Origin: an uncultured Actinomycetes bacterium
Lineage (GTDB): Bacteria; Actinomycetota; Actinomycetes; Nanopelagicales; Nanopelagicaceae
Assembly (NCBI GenBank): GCA_903924485.1
Contig: CAIYBL010000120.1
Coordinates: forward strand, 1-45,912
Reading direction: 5' to 3'
Length of the DNA: 45,912 nt
In this document: in pieces, positions 30,016 to 39,181 of the stretch
Position numbering within the stretch: the first letter of the stretch is position 1
Layout of the letters: each line of letters begins with the position of its first letter
Translations under genes and position numbers: made by a program
The notes under the pieces: model-generated
Databases searched by the model: none
What the model saw: the letters and a program-made list of their open reading frames with translations, nothing else
Told to the model about the DNA's origin: nothing

Positions 30016-30786
30016 CTATTCGCTAGAGGCGCGGTTTTGGCGCAAACGTTCAACTGCTTCTTCCGCTAGTAACTGATCAAACACCTCATCGCGGTTGGGC
30101 GCAACGGCCGACAAAGCTTCACTTGCCAAGCGCTCTTGTTCAGCTGTCCAGGCCCCAGGAATTGTGAGGTCAATAACTCGCTTTGGCGTAACCGCCTTTG
30201 GAGCTGTTACATATGTAGGGACTGGTACTTGATTTGGTTGCCATGTATTTCGATCCTGCGCAGATCCTTTAGGCAAAATAACAACACCAGATGATTCACG
30301 TTCTGAAAGCGGAATCCAATGTTCCTTAGATTCTCTTGGAGCGACCACTTGAGAAAGATTCGTAGAGAAAACTCCATCGTTGGAGCGATGAAGTTGTTCT
30401 ACGCGTCGGCGATGTAAGCGATCTGCAACACCGCGACTTCTGACCTGAGCGATATAAATAACAAAACCAGTAAGTGGTAAGAATGAATACACGACTGCCA
30501 TCGAATTAAAAGCAACTTCATATACTGAAAGCACTAACGCGAGTGATAGAAGTCCAAAAATAATCCGTCTGCGTAATAAAGTTTGGGCAATCTTTGTCTC
30601 GTAATCGACTTCGGAATTTGCACCAGTTACAGATTCGGCAACAGGACCGATGGCAACGGTTCGAAGCGCGCTCTTGTATCGCTCGACAGACTTTCCAGAA
30701 AATTCGTCGTGACTATGAACCCATCGGGGTACGAAGTAGGCAACCCACATCCCGACGATGGCTAGATAAATTAGTCCCGATGCCAT
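30016..30786 (-). CDS. SepX/GLR-like actinobacterial membrane protein (gephyrin-like receptor candidate)
   Basis: N-terminus MASGLIYLAIVGMWVAYFVPRWVHSHDE and a mid-protein TM pair after RRRIIFGLLSL; located next to rimJ and moeA, the known actinobacterial neighbourhood. Confidence 0.75.
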   Translation of the reverse strand: MASGLIYLAIVGMWVAYFVPRWVHSHDEFSGKSVERYKSALRTVAIGPVAESVTGANSEVDYETKIAQTLLRRRIIFGLLSLALVLSVYEVAFNSMAVVYSFLPLTGFVIYIAQVRSRGVADRLHRRRVEQLHRSNDGVFSTNLSQVVAPRESKEHWIPLSERESSGVVILPKGSAQDRNTWQPNQVPVPTYVTAPKAVTPKRVIDLTIPGAWTAEQERLASEALSAVAPNRDEVFDQLLAEEAVERLRQNRASSE

Positions 30787-30867
30787 GATGGATAAAGGTT
30801 AGACGCAGGAGCAAGCCCTTTCTGGTATTTACGCGCACATTTATCCCAATATTTTTTCAGATTTAAA

Positions 30868-31443
30868 CTAAGAAATATTCGGGTTTTCGCGTACAAAAGA
30901 TAGGTGGTCACGCCATTGGCCATCGATATGCAAAAATCTCGGCCGCTCCCCTTCAAGGTGGTAGCCACATTTTTCGGCCACTCGTTTAGAAGCATCATTT
31001 TCGGGGCGGACATTGATCTCAATACGATGTAATTTCAACTCATTAAAAGCGTATTGGGTCAACATTTCTACAGATGAAGTAACTAGCCCTTGATTGGCAT
31101 GAGCCGTATCAATCCAATACCCGATGTGCGCCCCTCGAAGAGCTCCGTAAATAATCCCTCCCAAAGAAATTTGGCCGACGAGGTCCTCTTTGTGCCAAAT
31201 CGCAAGGGAAATCGATCGTCCGGTACGACCCTCTTTGTTATGAGCTGACACCATTGAAAAGTAGGTGGGGAGTTTCCGATTCGCTTTCTCCCCAGGTACG
31301 CGGGGCATCGTTGCCTCCCAGGGGCCTAACCATTCTCGATTCGTACTTCGTAACCGATCCCATTTCCCCCGATCCCGAAGGCGTAGCGGGCGCAGGGTGA
31401 TATCTCCTTGGCGCAAGATCACGGGCCATGTTTGCGTCGTCAT
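30868..31443 (-). CDS. GNAT family N-acetyltransferase (RimJ/RimL type)
   Basis: ITLRPLRLRDRGKWDRLR, GAHIGYWIDTAHANQGLVTSSVEMLTQYAFNELKLHRIEINVRPENDASKRVAEKCGYHLEG. Confidence 0.93.
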   Translation of the reverse strand: MTTQTWPVILRQGDITLRPLRLRDRGKWDRLRSTNREWLGPWEATMPRVPGEKANRKLPTYFSMVSAHNKEGRTGRSISLAIWHKEDLVGQISLGGIIYGALRGAHIGYWIDTAHANQGLVTSSVEMLTQYAFNELKLHRIEINVRPENDASKRVAEKCGYHLEGERPRFLHIDGQWRDHLSFVRENPNIS

Positions 31444-31455
31444 GTCATCTAACTT

Positions 31456-32367
31456 TCAAAAATACCGTCGCCGAAGTACGACGACTATTACTTCATCACC
31501 TGCGGCCATCTCGGTGATCTCCTCGGGAATAGAGATCAATGCATTGGCTTGCGCCAGCGTGGACATCTCCTCTTGGAAATCTAGTGCCCGCACGGATTTG
31601 GAGTCCTCAGACAAGATCGCACGTAAATAGGAACGCACACCAGGTGTTGAGGCAACTGGCTTCTCCAGCCGAGCTTTCACCGAGGGGCGATGAACGCTTT
31701 CTGCTACCAACATTGTTCTGATCATGGGTCTGACAAAGAGTTCAAGGGAGATGTAAGCCGAAATTGGATCACCCGGAAGAGTTACAACTGGTGTTCGATC
31801 AGGACCAATGAGGCCGAAATTATGCCGACCGCTGTTTTCGATGGCGACATCTGCAGTGGTGATTTCTCCGAGCGCACTTAGGGATCGAGTAATCAAATCA
31901 AATGAATCATCACCGCGTTCACCGCTGACAACTACCAAATCAGCACGCACTAATTGATCCTCGACAACCGCCTTTAATTGTTCTTCATCATCGGGAATTG
32001 AATGAACCCGATAAGCAACACCATCCGCCTCGCGCACTCCCGTTGTAAGAATCCAGGAATTTGTCTCGAACTCTTCGCTACCGTGTAGCTCTTTGCCAGG
32101 TTCTACGAGATCAGGACCCGCTGAAATAATCACAACGCGAGGATGTGGCCGAACTGGCATATGATCGAGGCCGATGGAGGCTGCAAGTCCGATCTGCGTA
32201 GATCGAATCCTGGTTCCTGCATTCATGACAAGTCGATCCCCCGCGTAAATATCAGAGGAAAGAGTTGCTCCGTGGGCATCCAATAGGGGCATATCAAATG
32301 ATTCAAGCGGTCGGCTGATTGCTAAGAGAGCAGTCAAAAACTCATCAACGTGCATCTGCTCTGGCAT
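31456..32367 (-). CDS. Truncated MoeA/gephyrin-like protein (Glp-like), lacking domain II
   Basis: About 303 aa from MPEQMHVDEF; HPRVVIISAGPDLVEPG and TPVVTLPGDPISAYISLELFVRPMIRTML are MoeA-like; the DNSAMDGYA region is absent. ORF track start 32373. Confidence 0.8.
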   Translation of the reverse strand: MPEQMHVDEFLTALLAISRPLESFDMPLLDAHGATLSSDIYAGDRLVMNAGTRIRSTQIGLAASIGLDHMPVRPHPRVVIISAGPDLVEPGKELHGSEEFETNSWILTTGVREADGVAYRVHSIPDDEEQLKAVVEDQLVRADLVVVSGERGDDSFDLITRSLSALGEITTADVAIENSGRHNFGLIGPDRTPVVTLPGDPISAYISLELFVRPMIRTMLVAESVHRPSVKARLEKPVASTPGVRSYLRAILSEDSKSVRALDFQEEMSTLAQANALISIPEEITEMAAGDEVIVVVLRRRYF

Positions 32368-32413
32368 AATCACACCATACTTGTTAGACCAATACTTCTA
32401 GGGGATTTAACAC

Positions 32414-32953
32414 ATGATGGCAGATGAAAAAGCTCGATTACGTGAGCAATTTCGTCATGACCGCCGAGAAAGAGTTAGAAGCGTCACTTTTGATTTATTA
32501 TTGGCCACACCAGAAATCGCTAGGGCAAAAATAGTTGCCAGCTATATTTCTTACGGGACCGAACCCTCTACGCAAGAGCTCAATCAATCACTTCTTGCCA
32601 AAGGAGTCACTCTCATTTTGCCTCGCTTGGGCGAGCGTGGAATTGAGTGGGTTACCTGGGATGGAAAACCAGAAAACCTTCACCTCGCAGGCAGAATTCA
32701 GGAGCCAATCGGCCCAGAATTTTCAGATCTTGCCGCGGTCGATGTAGTGATTGTTCCCGCGCTACATATCGATACTGATGGCTACCGGCTAGGCAAAGGT
32801 GGTGGATATTACGACCGAGCATTGCCAGCAATGTCAGGATGGAAAGTCGGCCTCATCTATTCGGGTGAGCTAACAAATGACATCTTGCCGCGGGAAAACC
32901 ATGACATTGCGCTTTCAGCCGCAGCTACTCCGGATGAGGTTGTGCGCTTCTAA
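32414..32953 (+). CDS. 5-formyltetrahydrofolate cyclo-ligase
   Basis: VIVPALHIDTDGYRLGKGGGYYDRALPAM. Confidence 0.94.
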   Translation: MMADEKARLREQFRHDRRERVRSVTFDLLLATPEIARAKIVASYISYGTEPSTQELNQSLLAKGVTLILPRLGERGIEWVTWDGKPENLHLAGRIQEPIGPEFSDLAAVDVVIVPALHIDTDGYRLGKGGGYYDRALPAMSGWKVGLIYSGELTNDILPRENHDIALSAAATPDEVVRF

Positions 32954-34089
32954 GGAAGATTTTTTGCCATAACAATACGTTGAATCTGGTTTGTACCTTC
33001 ATAAATCTGAGTCAGTTTGGCATCGCGCATCATGCGCTCTACGGGATAGTCCGATACATATCCATACCCGCCCAAGATCTGAATGGCATCTGAAGTCACT
33101 TTCATCGCAGTATCACTTGCGAAGCATTTACTGGCAGCAGAGAAAAACTTAAGATCTCCAGCATTACGTTCACTTTTAGCCGCGGCAGCATAAGTAAGTT
33201 GTCTTGCCGCTGCAATATTCATGGCCATATCTGCCAACATAAATTGAATTCCTTGAAAATCAGCAATAGGTCTACCAAATTGTTGGCGCTCATGAGCATA
33301 TTTACTTGCTACATCCAATGCACCTTGGGCAAGGCCAAGTGCTTGCGCAGCAATGGTGACTCTGGTGTGGTCCAAAGTATTCATCGCGATACTGAAACCA
33401 TTACCAATTTCACCAAGGCGACGATCATCAGAGATTTTTACATTATCGAAATACACTTCCCGCGTTGGAGATCCTCTAAATCCCATTTTCTTCTCATGCG
33501 CCCCGAAGGAAACACCGGCATCGCTTTTTTCAATAATAAACGCAGTAATTCCTTTGGCTCCCTTAGTCGAATCATTGGAAGCCATTACCGTGTAGAAATC
33601 AGAGAAGCCAGCGTTTGAAATCCATTTCTTGCTGCCGTTAATGATCCATCCATCGCCATCTCGAATAGCTTTAGTTGAAAGCGCGGAAGCATCCGACCCT
33701 GCTTGAGATTCTGAGAGACAGTAAGAAAAACCTTTTCCTTGCGCTAGCGGCCGAAGCCACCGCTCTTTCTGTGCTGAGGTGCCGGCCGAAATAAGCGGGA
33801 GTGAGCCAAGTTTGTTGACTGCCGGGATCAACGAAGAAGAACCGCATACGCGAGCAACCTCTTCAATGATGATGGCTACAGCCAGGGAATCGGCTCCATC
33901 CCCGCCAAATTCCGCTGGAACATGAGCTGCGGCAAGCCCGGCGCGTTGAAGAGCCTTGTGGGCTTCCTCAGGGAATCTGGATTCCTCATCTACCTCTCGC
34001 GCATGTGGCGCGATTTCCTTCTCCGCCAATGCACGGACACTGGCACGTAAATCTTCATACTCGGTAGGGAGTTCGAATAAAAGATCCAT
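32950..34089 (-). CDS. Acyl-CoA dehydrogenase
   Basis: CLSESQAGSDASALSTKA, WIINGSKKWISNAGFSDFYTVMA, DAIQILGGYGYVSDYPVERMMRDAKLTQIYEGTNQIQRIVMA. Confidence 0.96.
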   Translation of the reverse strand: MDLLFELPTEYEDLRASVRALAEKEIAPHAREVDEESRFPEEAHKALQRAGLAAAHVPAEFGGDGADSLAVAIIIEEVARVCGSSSLIPAVNKLGSLPLISAGTSAQKERWLRPLAQGKGFSYCLSESQAGSDASALSTKAIRDGDGWIINGSKKWISNAGFSDFYTVMASNDSTKGAKGITAFIIEKSDAGVSFGAHEKKMGFRGSPTREVYFDNVKISDDRRLGEIGNGFSIAMNTLDHTRVTIAAQALGLAQGALDVASKYAHERQQFGRPIADFQGIQFMLADMAMNIAAARQLTYAAAAKSERNAGDLKFFSAASKCFASDTAMKVTSDAIQILGGYGYVSDYPVERMMRDAKLTQIYEGTNQIQRIVMAKNLP

Positions 34090-34095
34090 AGCGTC

Positions 34096-35988
34096 TTAAA
34101 CCTCTTTCTTGTCCTGAGTGGCTAGCTTTGCAAGGTAATTGTTGTATTCAGCCAATTCATCAGGTTGGCCCATCGCGGCCATTCTTTCCGTATTTCGATC
34201 AATTCGCTTAGCTTCGCGCGAGTCATCGCGCACCCAAAGAATAAATGTCGCCACAAGAGCAAGCAGGATTGGTATCTCGCCCATTGCCCAACCGATTGAA
34301 CCACCCAATCTTTGATCGGCAAGGAGATCATGTACCCAAGGTGCGTGAAGCTGAGCGAAATAGCCGCCATCAACTAATGAACTCGATGACATTAATGCGA
34401 CTGAGAAAAATGCATGAATGCTCATCGCTGCAAAAAGTATAACGATGCGAACTAGGTGAGGTGCCCGCTTAGGATTTGGATCAACGCCGATGATGACATG
34501 GAAAAATAAGAATCCTGCAAGAAGAAAATGAACATTCATTGCGAAATGGCCAAGGTGGCTCTGCATCATTCCACCGAAGAGTGTTGTGAAATATAAAATA
34601 AATAGCGATCCGTCAAAAAGTACGAGTGCAACAATTGGATTGACCCAGATACTTGCAAGCTTCGAATGCAAAGCTGCGATCAGAGTGCCTCGCACTCCAC
34701 GTTCTTCATGAGTGCGCCCTTGGGGCAACGTGCGTAGGGCCAAAGTAATTGGTGCACTAAGAACGAGTGCAATCGGAGCGATCATTCCAAGAACCATGTG
34801 CGCGATCATGTGATAAGAAAAGGAGAAATGCGCGTAAACACCAAGGCCGCCGCTTGTTGCAAAATCAATAGCTACGATTCCACAGACAAATGCGATCGTG
34901 CGACCCAGCGGCCATTTATCGCCTCTGCGTTCAAGAATGATGACACCACGTACATATAGCGCGACGGCAAGAACTAGAAAGCCAATGAACAAAGCGTCAG
35001 GGTTGTAGAGAAAGAGCATGCGACTCAGCGTTGGGGCACCCGGCATTGGTAGCCCTGCCACTGTAACCGCGACGCTAAATTTCTCCCCACCGATAGGCAA
35101 TGGTGAGCGATTGACCGATAACCAAGAACCAAGCGCTAATGCAACAATCATGATTGTTAATTCGGTCAGGATTAACTGACCAAACGCCTCCCAGTTAATT
35201 GATGTCGGTGCCTTTGCTGCCAAATTCTTGCGATGCTTATAACCAATAAATATCAATCCAATAGTGAGCACAACTTTTAAAATCATTACACCTGCATATG
35301 CGCTGTGCCAGGCCGAGGCAAAATTTAATCGAGCCCACGCATTCGCTACCCCGCTTCCCACAACAGCAATCACGGACCACAAAGCCATTTGACTGAAGCG
35401 ATTTGCCGCGCCAGCACGCTCTTCAGGGTCCAGAAGCGCCAACGCGAAGACCCCACCAACCCAGAGCGATAGCGCAATGACGTGAATACACAGGGACCCA
35501 ATTGCAAGTCCATGGGAGCCACTTGATGCCGAGTGACTCTGGAAAACTGGTGCGAGGATTCCGACAAAAGTTGCAATGAGAAGTAAGTTTGCGCCGCCAA
35601 CTTTTTGTATGCGAATGGAAAGTACAGCAACCAATAGAGCAACCAGTAATTGGAATAGCAGATACTGACCTAAAGTTATTTGCGTGACGAATGACTTAAT
35701 TGTGGTGTAGTCCATCACAGCACTTAGTGGCTCACCCAAGATATTAGCTAAGGTGAAAAAAATGTTTCCGATAGCTGCGATTGTCCAACCAATAGAGGCC
35801 CACATAATTACTTTCCGAATCATGAGTCCGGATTTTGATAATTTTCCATGAACATCGGGCAACAAGAATCCCGCAGCCAAAAGCGCACCAACAACGGCCA
35901 TGCTGGCAGTTATTCCTAGGAATTTGCTAATCGTGGCAAGTGCGTTAACCAATGGCCCAGCTGTTGGAAGTGAAACTGCAAAATGCAT
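34096..35988 (-). CDS. Fused CopD / CtaG-like copper and cytochrome oxidase assembly membrane protein
   Basis: 630 aa, N-terminal CopD-like TM region, C-terminal CtaG-like (FSFSYHMIAHMVLGMIAPIALVLSAPITLALRTLP). Confidence 0.88.
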   Translation of the reverse strand: MHFAVSLPTAGPLVNALATISKFLGITASMAVVGALLAAGFLLPDVHGKLSKSGLMIRKVIMWASIGWTIAAIGNIFFTLANILGEPLSAVMDYTTIKSFVTQITLGQYLLFQLLVALLVAVLSIRIQKVGGANLLLIATFVGILAPVFQSHSASSGSHGLAIGSLCIHVIALSLWVGGVFALALLDPEERAGAANRFSQMALWSVIAVVGSGVANAWARLNFASAWHSAYAGVMILKVVLTIGLIFIGYKHRKNLAAKAPTSINWEAFGQLILTELTIMIVALALGSWLSVNRSPLPIGGEKFSVAVTVAGLPMPGAPTLSRMLFLYNPDALFIGFLVLAVALYVRGVIILERRGDKWPLGRTIAFVCGIVAIDFATSGGLGVYAHFSFSYHMIAHMVLGMIAPIALVLSAPITLALRTLPQGRTHEERGVRGTLIAALHSKLASIWVNPIVALVLFDGSLFILYFTTLFGGMMQSHLGHFAMNVHFLLAGFLFFHVIIGVDPNPKRAPHLVRIVILFAAMSIHAFFSVALMSSSSLVDGGYFAQLHAPWVHDLLADQRLGGSIGWAMGEIPILLALVATFILWVRDDSREAKRIDRNTERMAAMGQPDELAEYNNYLAKLATQDKKEV

Positions 35989-36515
35989 TAGCGACCCCTA
36001 ATAAGTTTGCGTGCATAGAAAATCAGAAAGATAAATACCAAGAAGGCTACAAAGAGAAGCACGAGAACAAAAATCGCGGTGCCCCTACCGCTGCCCGCTG
36101 TTGGAGTAATCGTTGTAGCGGCGCTAGAAGTTGGAGCAGGAGAGGAAATAACAGTTGGTGCGGTAAAACTAAAAGTGAAAGTTCCAACGAGAGGGACATC
36201 ATTGGTAGTTAAGAGTGTGTAGGCAACCGTGTACAAACCAGTAACAGTGAGCGGCTGTAATCCAACGATCACATTCATTCCATCGACAGTGATCGTGCCA
36301 TCATCAACTCGAGCAGCAACTGGGTTGGTAACTGTGACGGTGTTGCCAATGTCGGCCAACGGCGCCTGCGTCGTCAAAGTGACTGCACTTGGTGCGCTCA
36401 CCAAGATCGATCCAATGGCTGGGGAGGTTGAGACGAGGGAATTTGCCTGAGCTGGGGCAATAACAGTCAAAGAAAAAACGATTGCAGCCAAGACAGCGTG
36501 CTTTACTCTCGCCAT
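35988..36515 (-). CDS. CopC-domain copper resistance protein with C-terminal TM anchor
   Basis: Signal peptide then LVSTSPAIGSILVSAPSAVTLTTQAPL...GLYTVAYTLLTTNDVPLVGTFTFSF; stop/start overlap with CopD-CtaG. Confidence 0.87.
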   Translation of the reverse strand: MARVKHAVLAAIVFSLTVIAPAQANSLVSTSPAIGSILVSAPSAVTLTTQAPLADIGNTVTVTNPVAARVDDGTITVDGMNVIVGLQPLTVTGLYTVAYTLLTTNDVPLVGTFTFSFTAPTVISSPAPTSSAATTITPTAGSGRGTAIFVLVLLFVAFLVFIFLIFYARKLIRGR

Positions 36516-36633
36516 TGGCGATAACTCCTCTTGTTTTGGGCCTTGATTCGCCTCTATAGTCTCACTTCTTTACACTTTCCCTCTACCCCAGTTATGGGGC
36601 CAAATCGAAGATTCTTAAGGAAGGGTGGATGCG

Positions 36634-36909
36634 ATGCCTACATATGAATATGTATGCAGCTCTTGCAACCACGAATTCGAAGAATTTCAGGCTTTCTCTG
36701 ACGATTCCCTAACAACATGCCCAGAGTGCCAAGGCGAACTCCGAAAGGTTTACACCGCAGTCGGAGTCGTGTTCAAGGGTTCTGGTTTCTACAAAACGGA
36801 TTCCAAGAGTTCATCGACTGGGTCATCTGCTCTGCCGACCCCAAAGGAAAGTTCAACGCCCAAGCCAGTAGCCGAAAGCAAGCCAGCCCCAGCCGCTAAA
36901 TCGGAATAA
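36634..36909 (+). CDS. FmdB family zinc-ribbon protein
   Basis: MPTYEYVCSSCNHEFEEFQAFSDDSLTTCPECQGELRKVYTAVGVVFKGSGFYKTD. Confidence 0.92.
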   Translation: MPTYEYVCSSCNHEFEEFQAFSDDSLTTCPECQGELRKVYTAVGVVFKGSGFYKTDSKSSSTGSSALPTPKESSTPKPVAESKPAPAAKSE

Positions 36910-37026
36910 CTATTCGTGGTGGGGCGGTTTGTCTGAATTAATCTCGTCTTCGCGTTTCTTCTCTTCCTCTTGATCGTCGCGAGGATCACGTTCATCAGAG
37001 GTCGTTTGGGGCCATATTTCGCTCAT
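36910..37026 (-). CDS. Small, highly charged 38-aa protein (not in supplied ORF track)
   Basis: MSEIWPQTTSDERDPRDDQEEEKKREDEINSDKPPHHE*; TAGAAT -10-like box 7 nt upstream of the ATG; stop abuts the FmdB stop without overlap. Confidence 0.5.
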   Translation of the reverse strand: MSEIWPQTTSDERDPRDDQEEEKKREDEINSDKPPHHE

Positions 37027-37081
37027 TGCTCCAATTCTATCAGCCATACTTTGACCATAATCAATCTAGGGAGCTAGGCAC

Positions 37082-39181
37082 GTGTTTCTATCGTTGGGCA
37101 AATTTGTCGTTAGGCGTCGCAAATCCACGCTCGCAGTATTCATCCTCGTCATCTTCTTGGGTGGTGGGATCGGGTCCCTTGCTATCTCCAAACTCGACAG
37201 CGGTGGGTACTCAGATCCCAAGAGCCAATCTGCACAAGTCTCTAAGTATCTCAATGCCCACTTTCACACCAAAGACCCCGGTGTCGTTCTGGTCATTGAT
37301 TCGCAAACAAACGTCAACGATCCGGCAGTCATGGCCTCTGCCACTAAATTGGAAAAGCAGATTGCTGGCGAACCGGGAATCTCCCAAACGCTTTCTTATT
37401 GGAGCGCTGGCGGTGCTCCCGCTCTGAAATCGGCAGATGGCAAGGCAGCCTTCCTTTTTATATATACAACGAAAACAGATTTTGCCAGTGTTAGTGAACT
37501 TGGAAAGAACATTCAAGCGAAATACGACGGAAAATTTGAAGGGCTTACCGTTTATGCCTCAGGTGCTGGTGTAATCACCCACTCAATCAATTCAAAGATA
37601 TCTAAGGACCTTGCACTTGCTGAGGCAATTTCGATTCCTCTCACTTTTATTTTGCTGGTCTTTGTTTTTGGCGCACTTGTTGCCTCAGCCATGCCACTTG
37701 TCGTCGGTATAAGCGCGATTCTTGGCGCCTTCTTTATTATCTTTTTGCTCACCTTATTTACTTCAGTAAGCATCTACGCACTCAATCTGATTACCGGTCT
37801 TGGTCTTGGCCTCGGCATCGACTACGCCCTACTGATCGTTAACCGGTTCAGGGAAGAGTTGCATGACGGTAAAAGTGTTGAAGAATCGGTCGCTATTACT
37901 GTCTCAACGGCTGGCAAAACAGTCTTCTATTCAGGACTTACAGTCTTTGTCACAATGCTTTCACTTACGCTATTCCCGCTTTCATTCCTAAAGTCATTTG
38001 GCTACGCAGGTACATCAGTGGTTGCTCTTGCCGTGGCTGGTGCACTTATTCCGCTACCTGCAATCTTGGCGATGCTTGGACACAAAGTGGATAAGGGTGT
38101 TGTGCGCAAGAGCGCAATTACTCCCAAGGCCGATGGTCGCTGGGCGGCCACGGCGCGCCTTGTTATGCGTCGCCCAATTCCAGTAGTCATAATTTCTCTT
38201 CTTATCCTGGCTGTGTGCGCTGCTCCAATGAAAAATATTGCTTTTGCTCAAATTGATTCTCGTGTACTCCCCGCAAAAGACAAGGCCGCAATTGCATCGG
38301 CAGTTATTGCCGAGCGCTTTATCGGCCAAGAAGGAAGTCCTATAGAAATTATTGTGCCAAACGGGGTTGCAAAAACTGCTGAAGTTGCAACGTACGTTTC
38401 AAAGATTCAAGGGATAAAAGGCATTGTTCGAATGAATCCTCCTCAGACAAGCGGAGCTGATTTGAGAATCTCAGCAGTGCAACTAATGCCTTCAAGGACA
38501 ACGCAAGCCGAAGTCATGATTCACGCACTTCGCGCGCTGCCTGCACCTGCCGGAACTATTGTCGGAGGACCTGCCGCTGACTTCACGGACTCTCAGGATG
38601 GAATCGCCCATACGCTTCCATGGGCGCTCGGATGGATTGCACTCAGCGTTCTTATCCTTATTTTTGTATTTACTGGTTCCATCATTCTTCCAATAAAAGC
38701 AGTCATTCTTAATGGCCTCTCACTTGTTGCCACCTTGGGTGCGTTGACCTGGATCTTCATTGATGGTCACTTGAAATGGTTGGTGGGTGATTTCACGGTC
38801 ACGGGCACTATGGATACTGGAACGACTATCTTGATTGCAGTCGTCGTGTTTGGTTTATCAATGGACTATGAAATTTTCTTACTTTCACGAATTCGTGAAG
38901 AGCACCTTGCAGGTAAATCAAATATTGAATCTGTAGCCACGGGTCTGCAAAGATCCGCCCGAATTATTACCGCGGCAGCAGGTTTGCTCGCAGTGGTCTT
39001 TGGTTCCTTCGCTATCAGCGGAGTGACCTCTATTAAGTTCATGGGATTCGGTGTGGCCTTTGCGGTAATTCTTGATGCAACCCTGATTAGAGCCCTTCTG
39101 GTACCAGCTCTGATGCGCCTCTTCGGAGAGCGCAACTGGTGGGCACCACAATCAATGCGTCGATTTACTTTGAAACACTAA
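37082..39181 (+). CDS. MMPL family (RND-like) transporter
   Basis: 699 aa, GLGLGIDYALLIVNRFREEL and VVVFGLSMDYEIFLLSRIREE, the paired TM motifs of MMPL proteins; GTG start with agggag SD. Confidence 0.94.
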   Translation: MFLSLGKFVVRRRKSTLAVFILVIFLGGGIGSLAISKLDSGGYSDPKSQSAQVSKYLNAHFHTKDPGVVLVIDSQTNVNDPAVMASATKLEKQIAGEPGISQTLSYWSAGGAPALKSADGKAAFLFIYTTKTDFASVSELGKNIQAKYDGKFEGLTVYASGAGVITHSINSKISKDLALAEAISIPLTFILLVFVFGALVASAMPLVVGISAILGAFFIIFLLTLFTSVSIYALNLITGLGLGLGIDYALLIVNRFREELHDGKSVEESVAITVSTAGKTVFYSGLTVFVTMLSLTLFPLSFLKSFGYAGTSVVALAVAGALIPLPAILAMLGHKVDKGVVRKSAITPKADGRWAATARLVMRRPIPVVIISLLILAVCAAPMKNIAFAQIDSRVLPAKDKAAIASAVIAERFIGQEGSPIEIIVPNGVAKTAEVATYVSKIQGIKGIVRMNPPQTSGADLRISAVQLMPSRTTQAEVMIHALRALPAPAGTIVGGPAADFTDSQDGIAHTLPWALGWIALSVLILIFVFTGSIILPIKAVILNGLSLVATLGALTWIFIDGHLKWLVGDFTVTGTMDTGTTILIAVVVFGLSMDYEIFLLSRIREEHLAGKSNIESVATGLQRSARIITAAAGLLAVVFGSFAISGVTSIKFMGFGVAFAVILDATLIRALLVPALMRLFGERNWWAPQSMRRFTLKH

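Noticed and set aside
36587-36600. cccc-agttat-gggg hairpin upstream of fmdB
   Set aside because: 4-bp stem only; too short to call a regulatory element.
36789-36995. 68-aa minus-strand ORF in the track near fmdB
   Set aside because: Overlaps the fmdB tail antisense; the alternative 38-aa frame fits the intergenic space and has a promoter-like box.
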